Below, one piece after another: positions 16,710-25,717 of a DNA stretch of 64,000 nt. This DNA comes from Gemmatimonadota bacterium. Lineage in GTDB: Bacteria; JAAXHH01. Location of the stretch: NCBI GenBank assembly GCA_026702745.1, contig JAPPBT010000020.1, positions 1-64,000 on the forward strand, read 5' to 3'. Position 1 is the stretch's first letter. Each line of letters starts with the position of its first letter. The notes under the pieces were generated by a model. That model ran no database searches, was not told the origin of the DNA, and saw nothing but the letters and a program-made list of their open reading frames with translations. A program made the translations under genes and the position numbers.

Positions 16710-18206
16710 CTACTGGGCCATATCGTCCCTCAGGCCGTACTTGTCGATCAGGTAGATCAGCGTGGCGATGGACGCGCCGCCCAGTTCCAGCTCCCGGCGG
16801 TTCACGGCTTCGAATACGTCGGTGGGCGCGTGATGGTAGTCGAACGCCCTTTGCGAGTCGGGGTTGAACCCGATGGTCGGTGTACCCGTCTCCCTGCGGA
16901 GCGGACCGATATCGGCGCCGCCGCCGCCCTTGTTGATGTAGGAGATGGTGCTCTGGGGAAACAGGGGCAGCCACGACCGGAAGCGTTCGATGACGTCATC
17001 GTCCGCAGACACGCCGAATCCCCGCGGGCTGAAGCCGCCCGCGTCGCTTTCGAGGGCGATCACGTGATTCTCGCCCGTTTCTTTCGCCACCTCGGCGTAC
17101 TTAAGGCCGCCGCGAAGGCCGTTTTCCTCGTTCATGAACAGGACGGCCCGGATGGTGTGGCGGGGCCGGATGCCCAGCTTCTGGAAGGTCCGCAGCACGC
17201 CGATGGAGTGGACCACGCCCGCGCCGTCGTCGTGGGCGCCTTCAGAAACGTCCCATGAGTCGAGATGACCGCCCACCAGGATGATCTCGTCCGGCCGCTC
17301 GCTGCCTCGGATCTCGCCGATCACGTTGTGCGAAAGGGCGTCGGGGTGCCACTTGCTGGCCAGGCGCATGTAGAGCATGGCTTCGGGCTGCTCCTCGAGA
17401 GCCCGTTCCAGGCGGTCGGCGGACTGGTAGCCCAGGGCCGCCGCGGGGATGCGCTCCACGTCTTCGAGATAGCGCAGACCGCCGGTGTGAGGCGCGTCGC
17501 CGAAGTCCGAACCGGCCGACCGGATCACCACGCCCACGGCGCCGAACCTGGCCGCCTGGGACGGACCGGCGGTCCGCTGGTCCACCGCTCCGCCATAGCC
17601 GGGCCCTGTGGCGATCACCGTCTGGTCGAAGCGCCGGTTGTAGAAGACGATCTTCCCTTCAACGGCCTCGCGGCCGAGTTCTTCCACTTCTTCCAGGGAG
17701 TGTGCCACCACGACTGGTGCCGTGATCCCTACCGGAGCGGTCGGAACCGATCCCCCGATGGCCAGGGCGGTCAGCTCGATCATGCCTTCGTTGACGTTGA
17801 CGATCCGCACCTGCTCCGGTTCGCCCCGTTCCCAATGGGGCACCATGACTTCCTGCAGGTAGACCCGGTCGAATCCGTAGCCTTCCATCACCTCTTTTGC
17901 CCATGCCACGGCGCGTTCAGCGCCTTCTGAGCCACTGAGGCGCGGTCCGATGTTCTTGCTCAGGTCTTCCAGGAGGTAGTACATCTCACCGGAAGTCAGC
18001 CGTTCGTTGAAGATCGCGGTGACCGTTTTCTCGTCATCGGTCTGCCCACGGGCCTCGCCGGGAAAGGCCGTCGTAAGCGCCAGCGTGAGCGCTACCGAAA
18101 AGGCCAGTGAAAGGGACAGGGTGAGCAGGGGGATGCGGGCCCAGAAACCGCACGGGCTGACACGGCGCGCGAGACCCGGCAGTGATCCGGTAAAAGCGGA
18201 CAGCAT
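16710..18206 (-). CDS. Secreted M28 family zinc metallopeptidase
   Basis: 498 aa. Signal peptide about 1-45 (long hydrophobic stretch LLTLSLSLAFSVALTLALTT). A PA-like insert lies around 140-270. The catalytic M28 domain has VGGHLDSWDVSEGAHDDGAG (zinc His and bridging Asp), FMNEENGLRGG (catalytic Glu-Glu), ALESDAGG (zinc Asp) and a late DYHHAPTDVFE (zinc His). This order matches carboxypeptidase Q-like dipeptidases. ATG at 18206 after GGAGG; the longer reading lacks a ribosome site. It leads the operon with DUF6702 and HupE genes. Confidence 0.9.
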   Translation of the reverse strand: MLSAFTGSLPGLARRVSPCGFWARIPLLTLSLSLAFSVALTLALTTAFPGEARGQTDDEKTVTAIFNERLTSGEMYYLLEDLSKNIGPRLSGSEGAERAVAWAKEVMEGYGFDRVYLQEVMVPHWERGEPEQVRIVNVNEGMIELTALAIGGSVPTAPVGITAPVVVAHSLEEVEELGREAVEGKIVFYNRRFDQTVIATGPGYGGAVDQRTAGPSQAARFGAVGVVIRSAGSDFGDAPHTGGLRYLEDVERIPAAALGYQSADRLERALEEQPEAMLYMRLASKWHPDALSHNVIGEIRGSERPDEIILVGGHLDSWDVSEGAHDDGAGVVHSIGVLRTFQKLGIRPRHTIRAVLFMNEENGLRGGLKYAEVAKETGENHVIALESDAGGFSPRGFGVSADDDVIERFRSWLPLFPQSTISYINKGGGGADIGPLRRETGTPTIGFNPDSQRAFDYHHAPTDVFEAVNRRELELGGASIATLIYLIDKYGLRDDMAQ

Positions 18207-18293
18207 GAAGACCTCCGTGTTGATATGGAAAGGGACCGCCCTGCGCATGGCCGGGCGGCCTTGCTGAATTCGAATTGCTTGATTCGAAGACGG

Positions 18294-18809
18294 TTACCGC
18301 GTCAGTTCCCAGCCCAGGTGGGCAATCTCCGGCGCGATCAGCTTCTCCCAGGCCAGTTCCACCGCGGCCGGGGAGCCGGGCGTGGAGATAACCACCGTGT
18401 TGCGGTACACGCCCGCGGTGGCGCGGGACAACATGGATGCGGCACCGACCTGTTCGTAGCTGAGCATGCGGAAAAGCTCGCCGAAACCGGTCAGCGGCTT
18501 TTCCAGCTTGCGGTTCAGCACGTCGAAGGTCCGGTCTCTCTTCGAGATGCCGGTCCCCCCGTTGAATATGACGATCTGGACGTCATCGCCGGTACTCGTC
18601 TCGAGGGCGGCTTCGACCTGGTCCGGTTCATCCTGGATCAGGTGATAGCCGGCGACCCGGTGGCCCGCTTCCTCGATGCGTGTCCGGAGGTAATTCCCGT
18701 TGATGTCCGTTTCCGGCGTGCGGGAATCGCTGACGGTTACCACGGCGACGGCCAGGGGTCCGAGCTCGGCCGCCTGGGACTTGTGGGATGAAGTGCTCTT
18801 GGACGACAT
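18294..18809 (-). CDS. moaB: MoaB/Mog family molybdenum cofactor biosynthesis protein
   Basis: 171 aa. MoaB/Mog proteins bind molybdopterin and, in Mog, adenylylate it before molybdate insertion. Seen: [15 protein letters not shown] at the first strand, [14 protein letters not shown], the signature GGTG...RD loop, and [16 protein letters not shown]. It follows rpmB by 11 bp in the same direction, so it is probably read from the ribosomal promoter. No other moa/moe gene is in the window. Confidence 0.88.
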   Translation of the reverse strand: MSSKSTSSHKSQAAELGPLAVAVVTVSDSRTPETDINGNYLRTRIEEAGHRVAGYHLIQDEPDQVEAALETSTGDDVQIVIFNGGTGISKRDRTFDVLNRKLEKPLTGFGELFRMLSYEQVGAASMLSRATAGVYRNTVVISTPGSPAAVELAWEKLIAPEIAHLGWELTR

Positions 18810-18820
18810 GAGGCCGAATG

Positions 18821-19060
18821 CTACAGCACGTCCTGCAGCCGCAGTCCCTGTTTCTTCAGGAAGGGCATCAGCCCAATTTTCGTGACCGTCCGCAAGGCGC
18901 TGACGGACATCTTGATGCGCACCGTGCGGCCCAGTTCGGGCACGTAGATACGCTTCAACTGCAGATTTGGGTACTGACGCCGCTTGGTCTTGTTATGGGC
19001 GTGGGATATGTTGAAGCCGACCAGGGGTCCTTTTCCGGTCAACTTGCATTTTCTGGACAT
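18821..19060 (-). CDS. rpmB: 50S ribosomal protein L28
   Basis: 79 aa. Begins [20 protein letters not shown], with the family's conserved N-terminal Cys and [11 protein letters not shown] stretch, and ends with the [11 protein letters not shown] helix. GGAGG lies about 7 bases before the ATG. It follows rpmG, as in the common rpmG-rpmB order, and is followed by moaB. Confidence 0.96.
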   Translation of the reverse strand: MSRKCKLTGKGPLVGFNISHAHNKTKRRQYPNLQLKRIYVPELGRTVRIKMSVSALRTVTKIGLMPFLKKQGLRLQDVL

Positions 19061-19083
19061 GGAGCAAACCTCCAGGAACGACG

Positions 19084-19245
19084 CTACCGCGTCTCCCGGT
19101 ACATGACGTGCCGTCGCAGCGTCGGGTCGTACTTCTTGAGTTCGACGCGGGCGGTCGTGTTACGCCGGTTCTTCTTCGTGTAGTAGCAGTGCGCGCTTTC
19201 CGTGCTCTTGAGTTTCACCAGTTCGCGGTTCTTGCCCTTGGCCAT
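19084..19245 (-). CDS. rpmG: 50S ribosomal protein L33
   Basis: 53 aa, short enough to be missed by length-filtered gene finding. Translation begins [20 protein letters not shown] and ends [28 protein letters not shown] is the L33 core. Only one Cys is present, so this is the zinc-independent (C-minus) form. TAGGAG precedes the ATG. First gene of rpmG-rpmB-moaB. Confidence 0.95.
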   Translation of the reverse strand: MAKGKNRELVKLKSTESAHCYYTKKNRRNTTARVELKKYDPTLRRHVMYRETR

Positions 19246-19303
19246 GCTGTACTCCTAAGACGAGCCCATCTTCAAAATGCCGGTTTTTCCAATCAGGCGT
19301 TCA

Positions 19304-19332
19304 AATTTAAGCGGCTCGCCCGCCGAAATCAA
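19304..19332 (-). promoter_or_regulatory. Promoter of rpmG-rpmB-moaB
   Basis: On the minus strand TTGATT (19332-19327) and TAAATT (19309-19304) with a 17-bp spacer; start expected near 19297, giving a leader of about 50 nt before the L33 ATG. Local base composition is AT-rich. Confidence 0.55.
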
Positions 19333-19361
19333 GGAAATAAAACAAGACCCGCAACGTCCGA

Positions 19362-19405
19362 GTCGTCCGTGACGCCTGGCCGGGTCGTCCGTGACACCTG
19401 GCCGC
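19362..19405. repeat. 22-bp tandem repeat, two copies
   Basis: Two units of cgtccgtgacgcctggccgg type immediately beyond the stop codon of the DUF2237 gene (19410). Confidence 0.7.
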
Positions 19406-19409
19406 CGGT

Positions 19410-19769
19410 CTACGCCTCGTCCATGGCGCAGGCTTGCAGCTCTTCCAGCGACACGAATTCCAGGGACATGGCGTGGGTGGCGCTCAGCACCACCGGCGGC
19501 GCCACGCCCGCGTCATAGGCTTCTTTCCAACGGTTCACGCAAATGCACCAGCGATCTCCGGGCTTCAGGCCATGGAAGCCGAAGGCGGGTACGGGCGTGC
19601 TGAGGTCGTTTCCCGCCGCCTTCGAAAAGACCAGGAACTCCTCGGTCATTACCGCGCAGACGGTGTGGACGCCCGCGTCGCCCGATCCGGTGTTGCACGC
19701 GCCGTCGCGATAGAACCCGGTCAGGGGATCCATCGAACAGCCCGTGAGTGGTCCGCCGAGTACGTTCAT
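19410..19769 (-). CDS. DUF2237 family protein
   Basis: 119 aa, the usual length of the family. Seen: MNVLGGPLTGCSMDPLTGFYRD, then CNTGSGDAGVHTVCAVMTEEFL, PGDRWCICVNRWKEA and PPVVLSATH, all strongly conserved in DUF2237. Four conserved Cys residues are visible. The family is cytoplasmic with no established function. The ATG and first codons are part of a 20-bp tandem array that repeats the start codon upstream, so alternative short starts exist; only the 19769 ATG opens the full frame. Confidence 0.88.
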   Translation of the reverse strand: MNVLGGPLTGCSMDPLTGFYRDGACNTGSGDAGVHTVCAVMTEEFLVFSKAAGNDLSTPVPAFGFHGLKPGDRWCICVNRWKEAYDAGVAPPVVLSATHAMSLEFVSLEELQACAMDEA

Positions 19770-19819
19770 GGTCCGCCGAGTACGTTCATGGTACGCTAAG
19801 TACGTTCATGGTGCGCTAA
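19751..19819. repeat. 20-bp tandem array carrying duplicated start codons
   Basis: Units 19751-19770, 19771-19790, 19791-19810 and a partial to 19819. Each unit contains, on the minus strand, ATGAACGTACT, the first codons of the DUF2237 gene. The far end covers the stop codon (19816-19818) of the DUF5916 gene. The array is therefore the entire intergenic space. Confidence 0.88.
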
Positions 19820-22116
19820 ATGTCGAAAAGGTAGGCGAGCTTGACGATCAGCGTGCGGTCCAGCGGGTCGCCGAGCAGGGCTTCGGTGGCCTCCCCGTTG
19901 TCGCGCCGCTCGTTGTACACCACGTAGAGGTTGCTGCCCGGGCTGATGATGTAGTTGAACCGGAAGTTCGACACGAACCGGTCCTGGTTCGTATCCCACT
20001 GGACCAGCGCGTTGAGGGACACGTCGGGCGAAAAGGAATAGCTGGACCGGACGCCGAACAGATGGGCTGTAATATCCTGCTTGGTTCCGCCGGTGTCGGT
20101 GAGCGTCACGTCGTTCAACTCGTACCGGGGGCCGATGGTGAAACTCGAACCGGCGCGCAGCCCGCCCTCGAGATTGAGCGATCGCCGGTTCCCGTTGATG
20201 TACCGGCCGACAATGAGCTGGAAGTCGGCGAACAGCGGCTTGCTCAGGTTCGTCGTGTAATGCATGCGCGAAGAAGCGTCCGTGTAGTTCCCCGCGGGGA
20301 GCTTGACGCCCAGAATCGGGCGCGTGTCTTCGCTGATCCTTCTGAAGTCGCGGTCAAACGTGATCCCGGCCTGTTCGCCGCCGGTGAAGAACAGCTCCCA
20401 GTGGTAGTGCTCTCTCCGGGTCAATTGCGTGCCGTCGTCGCCGAAAGTCGCCGCGAGTACGACATGGGGAAAGTACCGGCGAACGATGCTGTTGGTGGGT
20501 TCGGGCGTGTAGAACGCACGGGCCGAAACCTCGTGGAATCCGCCGAAATTCCGGGCCAGGCTCCGGCGGCTGAAGAAGCCCATGCCGGGATTGAAGAACT
20601 CGGAAACGCCCATGTAAAGGCCCTCGAACTGCCACAGGGGCCCGTTCCAGCGCGACCACAGCCGTCCCGCGAATCCCGATTCGCTTTCCTCGCCTGCCTG
20701 GTAGGTGGTGCCTGCCAGGAACCCGCTGACGGCCAGCTTGGGACCGATGGCCAGGTTGAAGTCGCCGCCTGCCGCGCGGTTGAAGTCGCCGCCGCCGACC
20801 CGCTGGTTGGTGACGATGAATCCCACGTTGGATTTCTCACCCACGTCCTGGCTGATCCGCGCCACGGCGTAAATGTTGTCCTCGAGCTTTGTGTTTCCGA
20901 ACTGCTCGTCGCCCGTACGCATAAGCAGCAGGCCCAGGTTCGTGCGCCCGTGCTTGCCCGTCAGGCGGCCGCCGCCGGTGATCGGCACCTGTCTAAGCGC
21001 ACCGGAACCGTCACGCGCAAGGCCGACGTTTCGGCTGTAGAAAAGTTCCGTCTCCCGGGCTACGCCGAATCGGAACAGTCCGCCGTTCTCCAGGAAGAAG
21101 GCGCGTTTTTCGGGGAAGAACAGGTTGAACTGCGTAAGGTTGACCTGCGCGTCGTCCACTTCTACCTGGGAGAAGTCCGTGTTGTAGGTCAGGTCGAGGG
21201 ACAGGTTGTTGGTCAGGCCGTACTTCACGTCCACCCCGCCGTCGAAATCGTCCTCCCGCGTCGAAGGGCCGGGCTCGTAGGTCCACGTGGCCCCGCCCAG
21301 GGAGTAAGGCGTAATCTGCAGGTAACGTTGGTCGTGCCGCGTGAGGTTCAGGCCCGACAGCGTCCCGGCCACGGACACCTGGGAGATGTTGAAGGGGCGG
21401 ATGACGGGCGCCCAGAAGGACTGCTCGTTGCGGCGGCGGACCTGGCGCTCCAGGTTGATCCCGAAATCGACGTCGTCCCCGGTCTCGAAGCGCAGCGTGC
21501 TCCAGGGAATGGCCATCTCGGCGTACCAGCCCTCTTCGTTCCGGGAGGTGTACACGTCCCACACGCCGTTCCAGTCCGTCAGAACGTTGGTGTTGAAACG
21601 ACCCTCGGACCGGCCCTCGTTGCGCACCTGGGCGTCATAGCGGGCGCCGTCCGGATTGGTGGCGAAGAGAATGCCGTTCTGCCGGTCCATGTACGTATCC
21701 AGAATGATCTGGAAGTAGTCGTCGTCCGCCAGGTCTCCGTCCCGCGCCATCTGCGTGGCGATGATCTGGGCGGGGTTCGAGTCGTACGCCCAGACGCCGA
21801 TGTACAAGGTCTGTTCGTCGTAGAGGACCCGCACCTCGGTCCGCTCGGTCGCCGGCTGGCCCTCGTCGGGGCGTTGCTGGGTGAAGCCGCTGGCCGCCAG
21901 GGCGTTCTGCCATATACCCTCGTCCAGGACGCCGTCCATGTGCAACGATTCCAGGATGCGCAGCGGAACGATCTCCCGCTCTTGCGCCGACGCGGAGCCC
22001 GTGGTCAGCATGGTCTGCATAGCCAGCAGGACGGCCATCAGGACCGTGAAGCAGCAGGGGGTCACCGTGAAGCAGCAGGTAGTCAATGTACGCGCGTATG
22101 TACGCATACGGTACAT
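19816..22116 (-). CDS. DUF5916 family outer-membrane protein with CBM9-like domain
   Basis: 766 aa. A signal peptide (to about residue 45, ending GSASAQE) contains a duplicated CCFTV segment from a DNA repeat. Residues about 55-240 form a CBM9-like beta-sandwich (MDGVLDEGIWQNA, ADDDYFQIILDTY, YAEMAIPWSTLRF). The rest is DUF5916, a predicted outer-membrane barrel with alternating beta strands (FFPEKRAFFLENG is a strong signature) ending VKLAYLFDI, a typical barrel C-terminus. The ATG at 22116 lies 4 bp after the TonB receptor stop, with GGAGG inside the receptor's last codons, so translation is coupled. Its cargo is unknown; the operon suggests an outer-membrane partner of the receptor. Confidence 0.82.
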   Translation of the reverse strand: MYRMRTYARTLTTCCFTVTPCCFTVLMAVLLAMQTMLTTGSASAQEREIVPLRILESLHMDGVLDEGIWQNALAASGFTQQRPDEGQPATERTEVRVLYDEQTLYIGVWAYDSNPAQIIATQMARDGDLADDDYFQIILDTYMDRQNGILFATNPDGARYDAQVRNEGRSEGRFNTNVLTDWNGVWDVYTSRNEEGWYAEMAIPWSTLRFETGDDVDFGINLERQVRRRNEQSFWAPVIRPFNISQVSVAGTLSGLNLTRHDQRYLQITPYSLGGATWTYEPGPSTREDDFDGGVDVKYGLTNNLSLDLTYNTDFSQVEVDDAQVNLTQFNLFFPEKRAFFLENGGLFRFGVARETELFYSRNVGLARDGSGALRQVPITGGGRLTGKHGRTNLGLLLMRTGDEQFGNTKLEDNIYAVARISQDVGEKSNVGFIVTNQRVGGGDFNRAAGGDFNLAIGPKLAVSGFLAGTTYQAGEESESGFAGRLWSRWNGPLWQFEGLYMGVSEFFNPGMGFFSRRSLARNFGGFHEVSARAFYTPEPTNSIVRRYFPHVVLAATFGDDGTQLTRREHYHWELFFTGGEQAGITFDRDFRRISEDTRPILGVKLPAGNYTDASSRMHYTTNLSKPLFADFQLIVGRYINGNRRSLNLEGGLRAGSSFTIGPRYELNDVTLTDTGGTKQDITAHLFGVRSSYSFSPDVSLNALVQWDTNQDRFVSNFRFNYIISPGSNLYVVYNERRDNGEATEALLGDPLDRTLIVKLAYLFDI

Positions 22117-22120
22117 CAAG

Positions 22121-24469
22121 CTATTCCTCCATAGACTGCCCGAACGGCACCGACAGGCTGATCGTAACATTCCGACCCGGATCGTCGGTGAAATAGCGGA
22201 ACCGGCTCAGGTAGTCCCGGTAGCGCTTGTTGAACAGATTGTGCACGCCGAACTGCATGCGGACCGGTTGGTCGGCCACGGCCAGCTCCGCGTGCAGCAG
22301 CACGTCGAAGAGGTTGTAGCCGGCTGGCGGATCCGCAAAGTCGATGCCTTCGGGAAAATGATCCTGCCGCATGACGAAATGGCCCTCGAACCCTATCCCG
22401 GCTTCCAGCAGGCGCCCGGTGGGAGGCAGGCGGAAATCCAGGCCGGTGATCAACCGGGTGGGCGGCATCTGGAACAGAGGCTCGTTGCCCGACGTGTTTC
22501 GTCCACGGACGATTGAAGCGGAAAGATACGTGCCCACGTATCGGGTCAAGTCGTATTCCAGGTATCCGTCTACACCCTGGATCACCGCGTCAGACTGGAC
22601 ATAGGTAAATTTGGGGAACGCACCCCGGATTGTCAACACAAGATCGCCCGCCGGCAGCAGCGAGATGAAGTTGCGGTAACTCGACCTGAACAGCCCCAAC
22701 TCGCCGTGGCCCCGGTCCCCCCGGTACCGCAGGGTGAGGTCCGTGTTCAGGCTCGATTCCGTGTCCAGACCCTTGTCTCCGATCTCGAATTGCGCCGTAC
22801 CGTGATGAACGCCGTAACTGTACAGCTCGTTCACCCCGGGTGGACGCCAGGCCCTGCCGATGTTGGCGGCGACGGCCAGGGTCGGGGTCAGTTCCTGGAT
22901 CAGGCCGATCACCCCCGTCATGTTTCGGTAGGTGAAGATCCCTCCTTCGACGATCTCGGTGGCGCGCCGGCCTTCGTTCGAGTAGATCTCCGCCCAGCGG
23001 TAGTCGTATCGCAGACCGGTTTCCACCGTGGTCTTGCCCTTCGTCCAGGATTCCAGGGCGAACACCCCGGCGCTGTATGCCAGGAAATCGGGAATGAGGA
23101 ACCCCGTGCTGAACCGTGTGTTCCGCTGACGCATGCCGCTGACGCCGATCTTGCCGTACCAGTTTCCGAAGTTCCGGTGGTGGAAGATTACTTCGCCGCT
23201 GTGAGTCTGCAGTCCCAGGTCGAACCCGGGCCTGGTCGGCGGGGCGCCGCTCCGGGTGGAGTCCCACTCTTCGCGCCGGTTGTACTGCTGTCCGTACCGC
23301 ATTTCGAGATTGCCCACCCCTTCGAAGCGTACCAGGGACCGAACGGACAATAGATCGTGCTCCACCCGCTGACGTGGATTGTCGATTTCGTAGGTGAATT
23401 CGCCCGTGACCCATGGGTCGCCCCGCTCAATGGCCCGTCTCAGGTCCGTGGTATTGCCGATGTGGGCGCCTTTGTAGATCCCCAGCCAGGTACCGAAATG
23501 ACTGAAATAAGCCTCCGTGTCCATCCAGTCCGTCGTATAGCCCAGTGCCAGGGAGTAGTTTCGTTCGTCGAATCCGGAATTTCGTATGACGTGCTTCGGC
23601 GCCCGGGCGTCGCCCGCCCGGCGAAGACTGCCCTGCACCCGCCACTTGAGTCCCGGCAGCCGGTGAAGCGCCCCCTGCACGAGGAGGGAAGCGGCCCCCT
23701 GTTTGTTGTTGGAAAAGAGGTTCGTGTTGAACCTGCCGCCCATCCCCGGATCCTCGGGCAGCTTCGGCGGTTCGATGCGGATGACGCCCCCGATGGCACC
23801 AGCGCCGTACTGCACGCTGGCGGCGCCCTTGAGCACTTCGATGCGGGCGGGGGCAAAGGGGTCGATCTCCGGTGCGTGGTCCCCGCCCCACTGCTGTCCC
23901 TCCTGGGTCACCCCGGCGTTCAGTACCAGCACCCTGGCGCTGTGCACGCCGCGCACCACGGGCTTCGAAATGGCCGGTCCCGTGGTCAGGGAGGATACGC
24001 CCGGCAGGGATTCCAGCGTCTCGCCCAGGGTCTGGCCCCGGCGTTCCTCCAGGGCGGACGGGGGCAGGACGAGTACGGACTGGCTGGATCCGGTGAGTTC
24101 GCCCGCCAGGTCCCGATCGCCCGTGACGGTGATCTCATCCCCCATCAGGACCTCCGGCTCCATGCTGACTTCGAGCACGGGAGACTGGCTTTCGGTAATG
24201 ATGACCTCGCTCTGGATCGTCCGGTAGCCCACAAACCGGAACTCGATCGTGTGGCGGCCCTGTGGCACGTTTTCGAGACGTAATACGCCATTCTCGTCTG
24301 TAAATGCACCGATTTCGAGCGCGGGCAATACAACGGTCACCGCCGGCAACGGATCCCCGTGCTCGTTCAGCACCTTGCCGCTCACCGTGGCGGCGCGTGC
24401 TTCTGCCGGAAGTACGAGGCAGGACACGGCGAAAGCCAGGAGGGCACGCAGTACTTTCGTCGCTTTCAT
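22121..24469 (-). CDS. TonB-dependent outer-membrane receptor, possible zinc/metal type
   Basis: 782 aa. Signal peptide 1-27 (ending PAEARA), a carboxypeptidase-regulatory-like domain about 29-110 (VSGKVLNEHGDPLPAVTV), a plug about 115-240 (GETLESLPGVSS, VVRGVHSARVLVL, IEVLKGAASVQYGAGAIGG), then a barrel ending in VTISLSVPFGQSMEE. The plug loop GGDHAPEIDP resembles ZnuD-like receptors, which have a DHA segment here. ATG at 24469 after GGAG; an in-frame TTG at 24475 is less likely. The preceding gene encodes an Asp/His-rich lipoprotein, so metal uptake is the best inference; vitamin or siderophore transport remains possible. No TonB/ExbBD is in the window. Confidence 0.85.
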   Translation of the reverse strand: MKATKVLRALLAFAVSCLVLPAEARAATVSGKVLNEHGDPLPAVTVVLPALEIGAFTDENGVLRLENVPQGRHTIEFRFVGYRTIQSEVIITESQSPVLEVSMEPEVLMGDEITVTGDRDLAGELTGSSQSVLVLPPSALEERRGQTLGETLESLPGVSSLTTGPAISKPVVRGVHSARVLVLNAGVTQEGQQWGGDHAPEIDPFAPARIEVLKGAASVQYGAGAIGGVIRIEPPKLPEDPGMGGRFNTNLFSNNKQGAASLLVQGALHRLPGLKWRVQGSLRRAGDARAPKHVIRNSGFDERNYSLALGYTTDWMDTEAYFSHFGTWLGIYKGAHIGNTTDLRRAIERGDPWVTGEFTYEIDNPRQRVEHDLLSVRSLVRFEGVGNLEMRYGQQYNRREEWDSTRSGAPPTRPGFDLGLQTHSGEVIFHHRNFGNWYGKIGVSGMRQRNTRFSTGFLIPDFLAYSAGVFALESWTKGKTTVETGLRYDYRWAEIYSNEGRRATEIVEGGIFTYRNMTGVIGLIQELTPTLAVAANIGRAWRPPGVNELYSYGVHHGTAQFEIGDKGLDTESSLNTDLTLRYRGDRGHGELGLFRSSYRNFISLLPAGDLVLTIRGAFPKFTYVQSDAVIQGVDGYLEYDLTRYVGTYLSASIVRGRNTSGNEPLFQMPPTRLITGLDFRLPPTGRLLEAGIGFEGHFVMRQDHFPEGIDFADPPAGYNLFDVLLHAELAVADQPVRMQFGVHNLFNKRYRDYLSRFRYFTDDPGRNVTISLSVPFGQSMEE

Positions 24470-24551
24470 TTGCAATCACTCCAAGCCCGTTTCTAAGGGG
24501 AACAGGCCACGGCCGTGACCGTGCTGCTAGTGGACCACGGCCGTGTCCGTA

Positions 24552-25232
24552 CTATGAACGCACCTCGACTTCGAAGGTCACTTCGAAATCCGTCTCGTCG
24601 CTTCGCGTCACGCCGTCCTTGGGTCCGGCATCGTAATGACTCTGAGAGATCCGGAACTGACCGTTCCGCGCGTTAGCGGGGACCGTAAGCGTGAATTTGA
24701 GTCCGACGGGATGATCGACGCCCGTGTTCGTCACATAATCGGATTCCTTGTCCGCATAGGCGACGGTAGCAGGCGAAAATCCTCCGAGGGTTTCGAAGAA
24801 CACCTGGTGGGCCTCGGCTTCCTCCTTCACTTCCTCGGTGATGTCCTCCGGCGGGGTTTCCAGTTCGTTCAACTCCAGCAACCTTCCGTTGTAAACCGTA
24901 CCGGCGTCTACGACGATTTTGTCCACGACCGGGTCGTTGCCGCCTTCACCGTCGAGGTCCTGGAACTGTACGGTGATCGATGATCCCCCGCCCTGGGGCG
25001 TAAGCGTGACCTTGATCGTCGTGAAGAGCTCTACTTCGCCCGGACCGTGGTGGTGGCCGTGGTCGTCGTCGTGATCGTCATCGTCGGCGTGGTCGTCGTC
25101 GTCCTGATGTTCGTCATGATCGTCCGGACCCATTGGATTGGAGTCGTTGTCGTCGGCGCAGGAGAACGTCAGTGCTGCGGCCAACATCGCGGCGGTCATG
25201 ACGGACAGTAAGTTCCATCGGTATTTCAACAT
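24552..25232 (-). CDS. Asp/His-rich lipoprotein, probable metal binding
   Basis: 226 aa. Signal helix followed by LTFSC; Cys25 is the likely lipidation site, though the box is not canonical (Phe at -2). Residues about 37-62 are almost entirely Asp and His (for example DDDHADDDDHDDDHGHHH), a classic divalent-metal-binding stretch. The rest is a folded domain of beta character with segments FTTIKVTLTPQGGGSS and LKFTLTVPANARNGQFRISQSHYD. It sits upstream of the TonB receptor on the same strand. Inferred: periplasmic or surface zinc (or copper) capture feeding the receptor. Start ATG 25232; longer readings precede the signal peptide. Confidence 0.75.
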   Translation of the reverse strand: MLKYRWNLLSVMTAAMLAAALTFSCADDNDSNPMGPDDHDEHQDDDDHADDDDHDDDHGHHHGPGEVELFTTIKVTLTPQGGGSSITVQFQDLDGEGGNDPVVDKIVVDAGTVYNGRLLELNELETPPEDITEEVKEEAEAHQVFFETLGGFSPATVAYADKESDYVTNTGVDHPVGLKFTLTVPANARNGQFRISQSHYDAGPKDGVTRSDETDFEVTFEVEVRS

Positions 25233-25717
25233 TTTGGGCTTCTCTTCCTTTTCTGTGCTGCGTGAAGTGAATGATTTGTTTCTTCGATCGTGCACTGAAC
25301 TTCCCTGCTTGAAAACCGCCATCTCGATATCCCTGACTATAGATTCCGAATTCCGTTATAGGCCTGTGCAACTATCGTACACGTGCATCGGCCCGGTGGA
25401 ACAAGACTCCGGTCACGCGTCGAAGCGCGGCCCAGATTCCCCGATCGGCGGATCTGACACGGTCCGGATTACCCGGGCCGCCAATTGCATGTTCCATAAC
25501 CAATATTATGGCCGACTGAAGGGGGTGAACCCGGAGCCGTCGGCCAACGGTTTCAACTGTCTGACCGGGCGCTACGTATAGAACAGCCTGGACGGCCAGA
25601 ACAGTCTGATCGATCTGGAAGTCTGGAAACATGTGCCAGCGTTGTCCGTATTTGATCGCGGAACGCGCCTGATGGATTCAGAACGTTCGTCCGGAACATC
25701 CGGGCCGGCAGGATTGG
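25233..25717. other. Intergenic region, no supported gene
   Basis: 485 bp upstream of the lipoprotein. It must hold the promoter of the metal-acquisition operon, but I cannot place -35/-10 boxes with confidence. An AT-rich patch (about 25490-25510) and a short imperfect direct repeat (agaacagtctg-like, 25580-25615) are the only visible structure. Reading frames here lack ribosome sites and conserved motifs. Confidence 0.5.

Noticed and set aside
19744-22134. Plus-strand reading frame of 796 aa opposite the DUF5916 gene
   Set aside because: Mirror of the real gene; composition is low-complexity and lacks recognisable motifs.
25372-25632. 86-aa minus-strand frame in the metal-locus gap
   Set aside because: No ribosome site, no motif, no neighbour-like composition.
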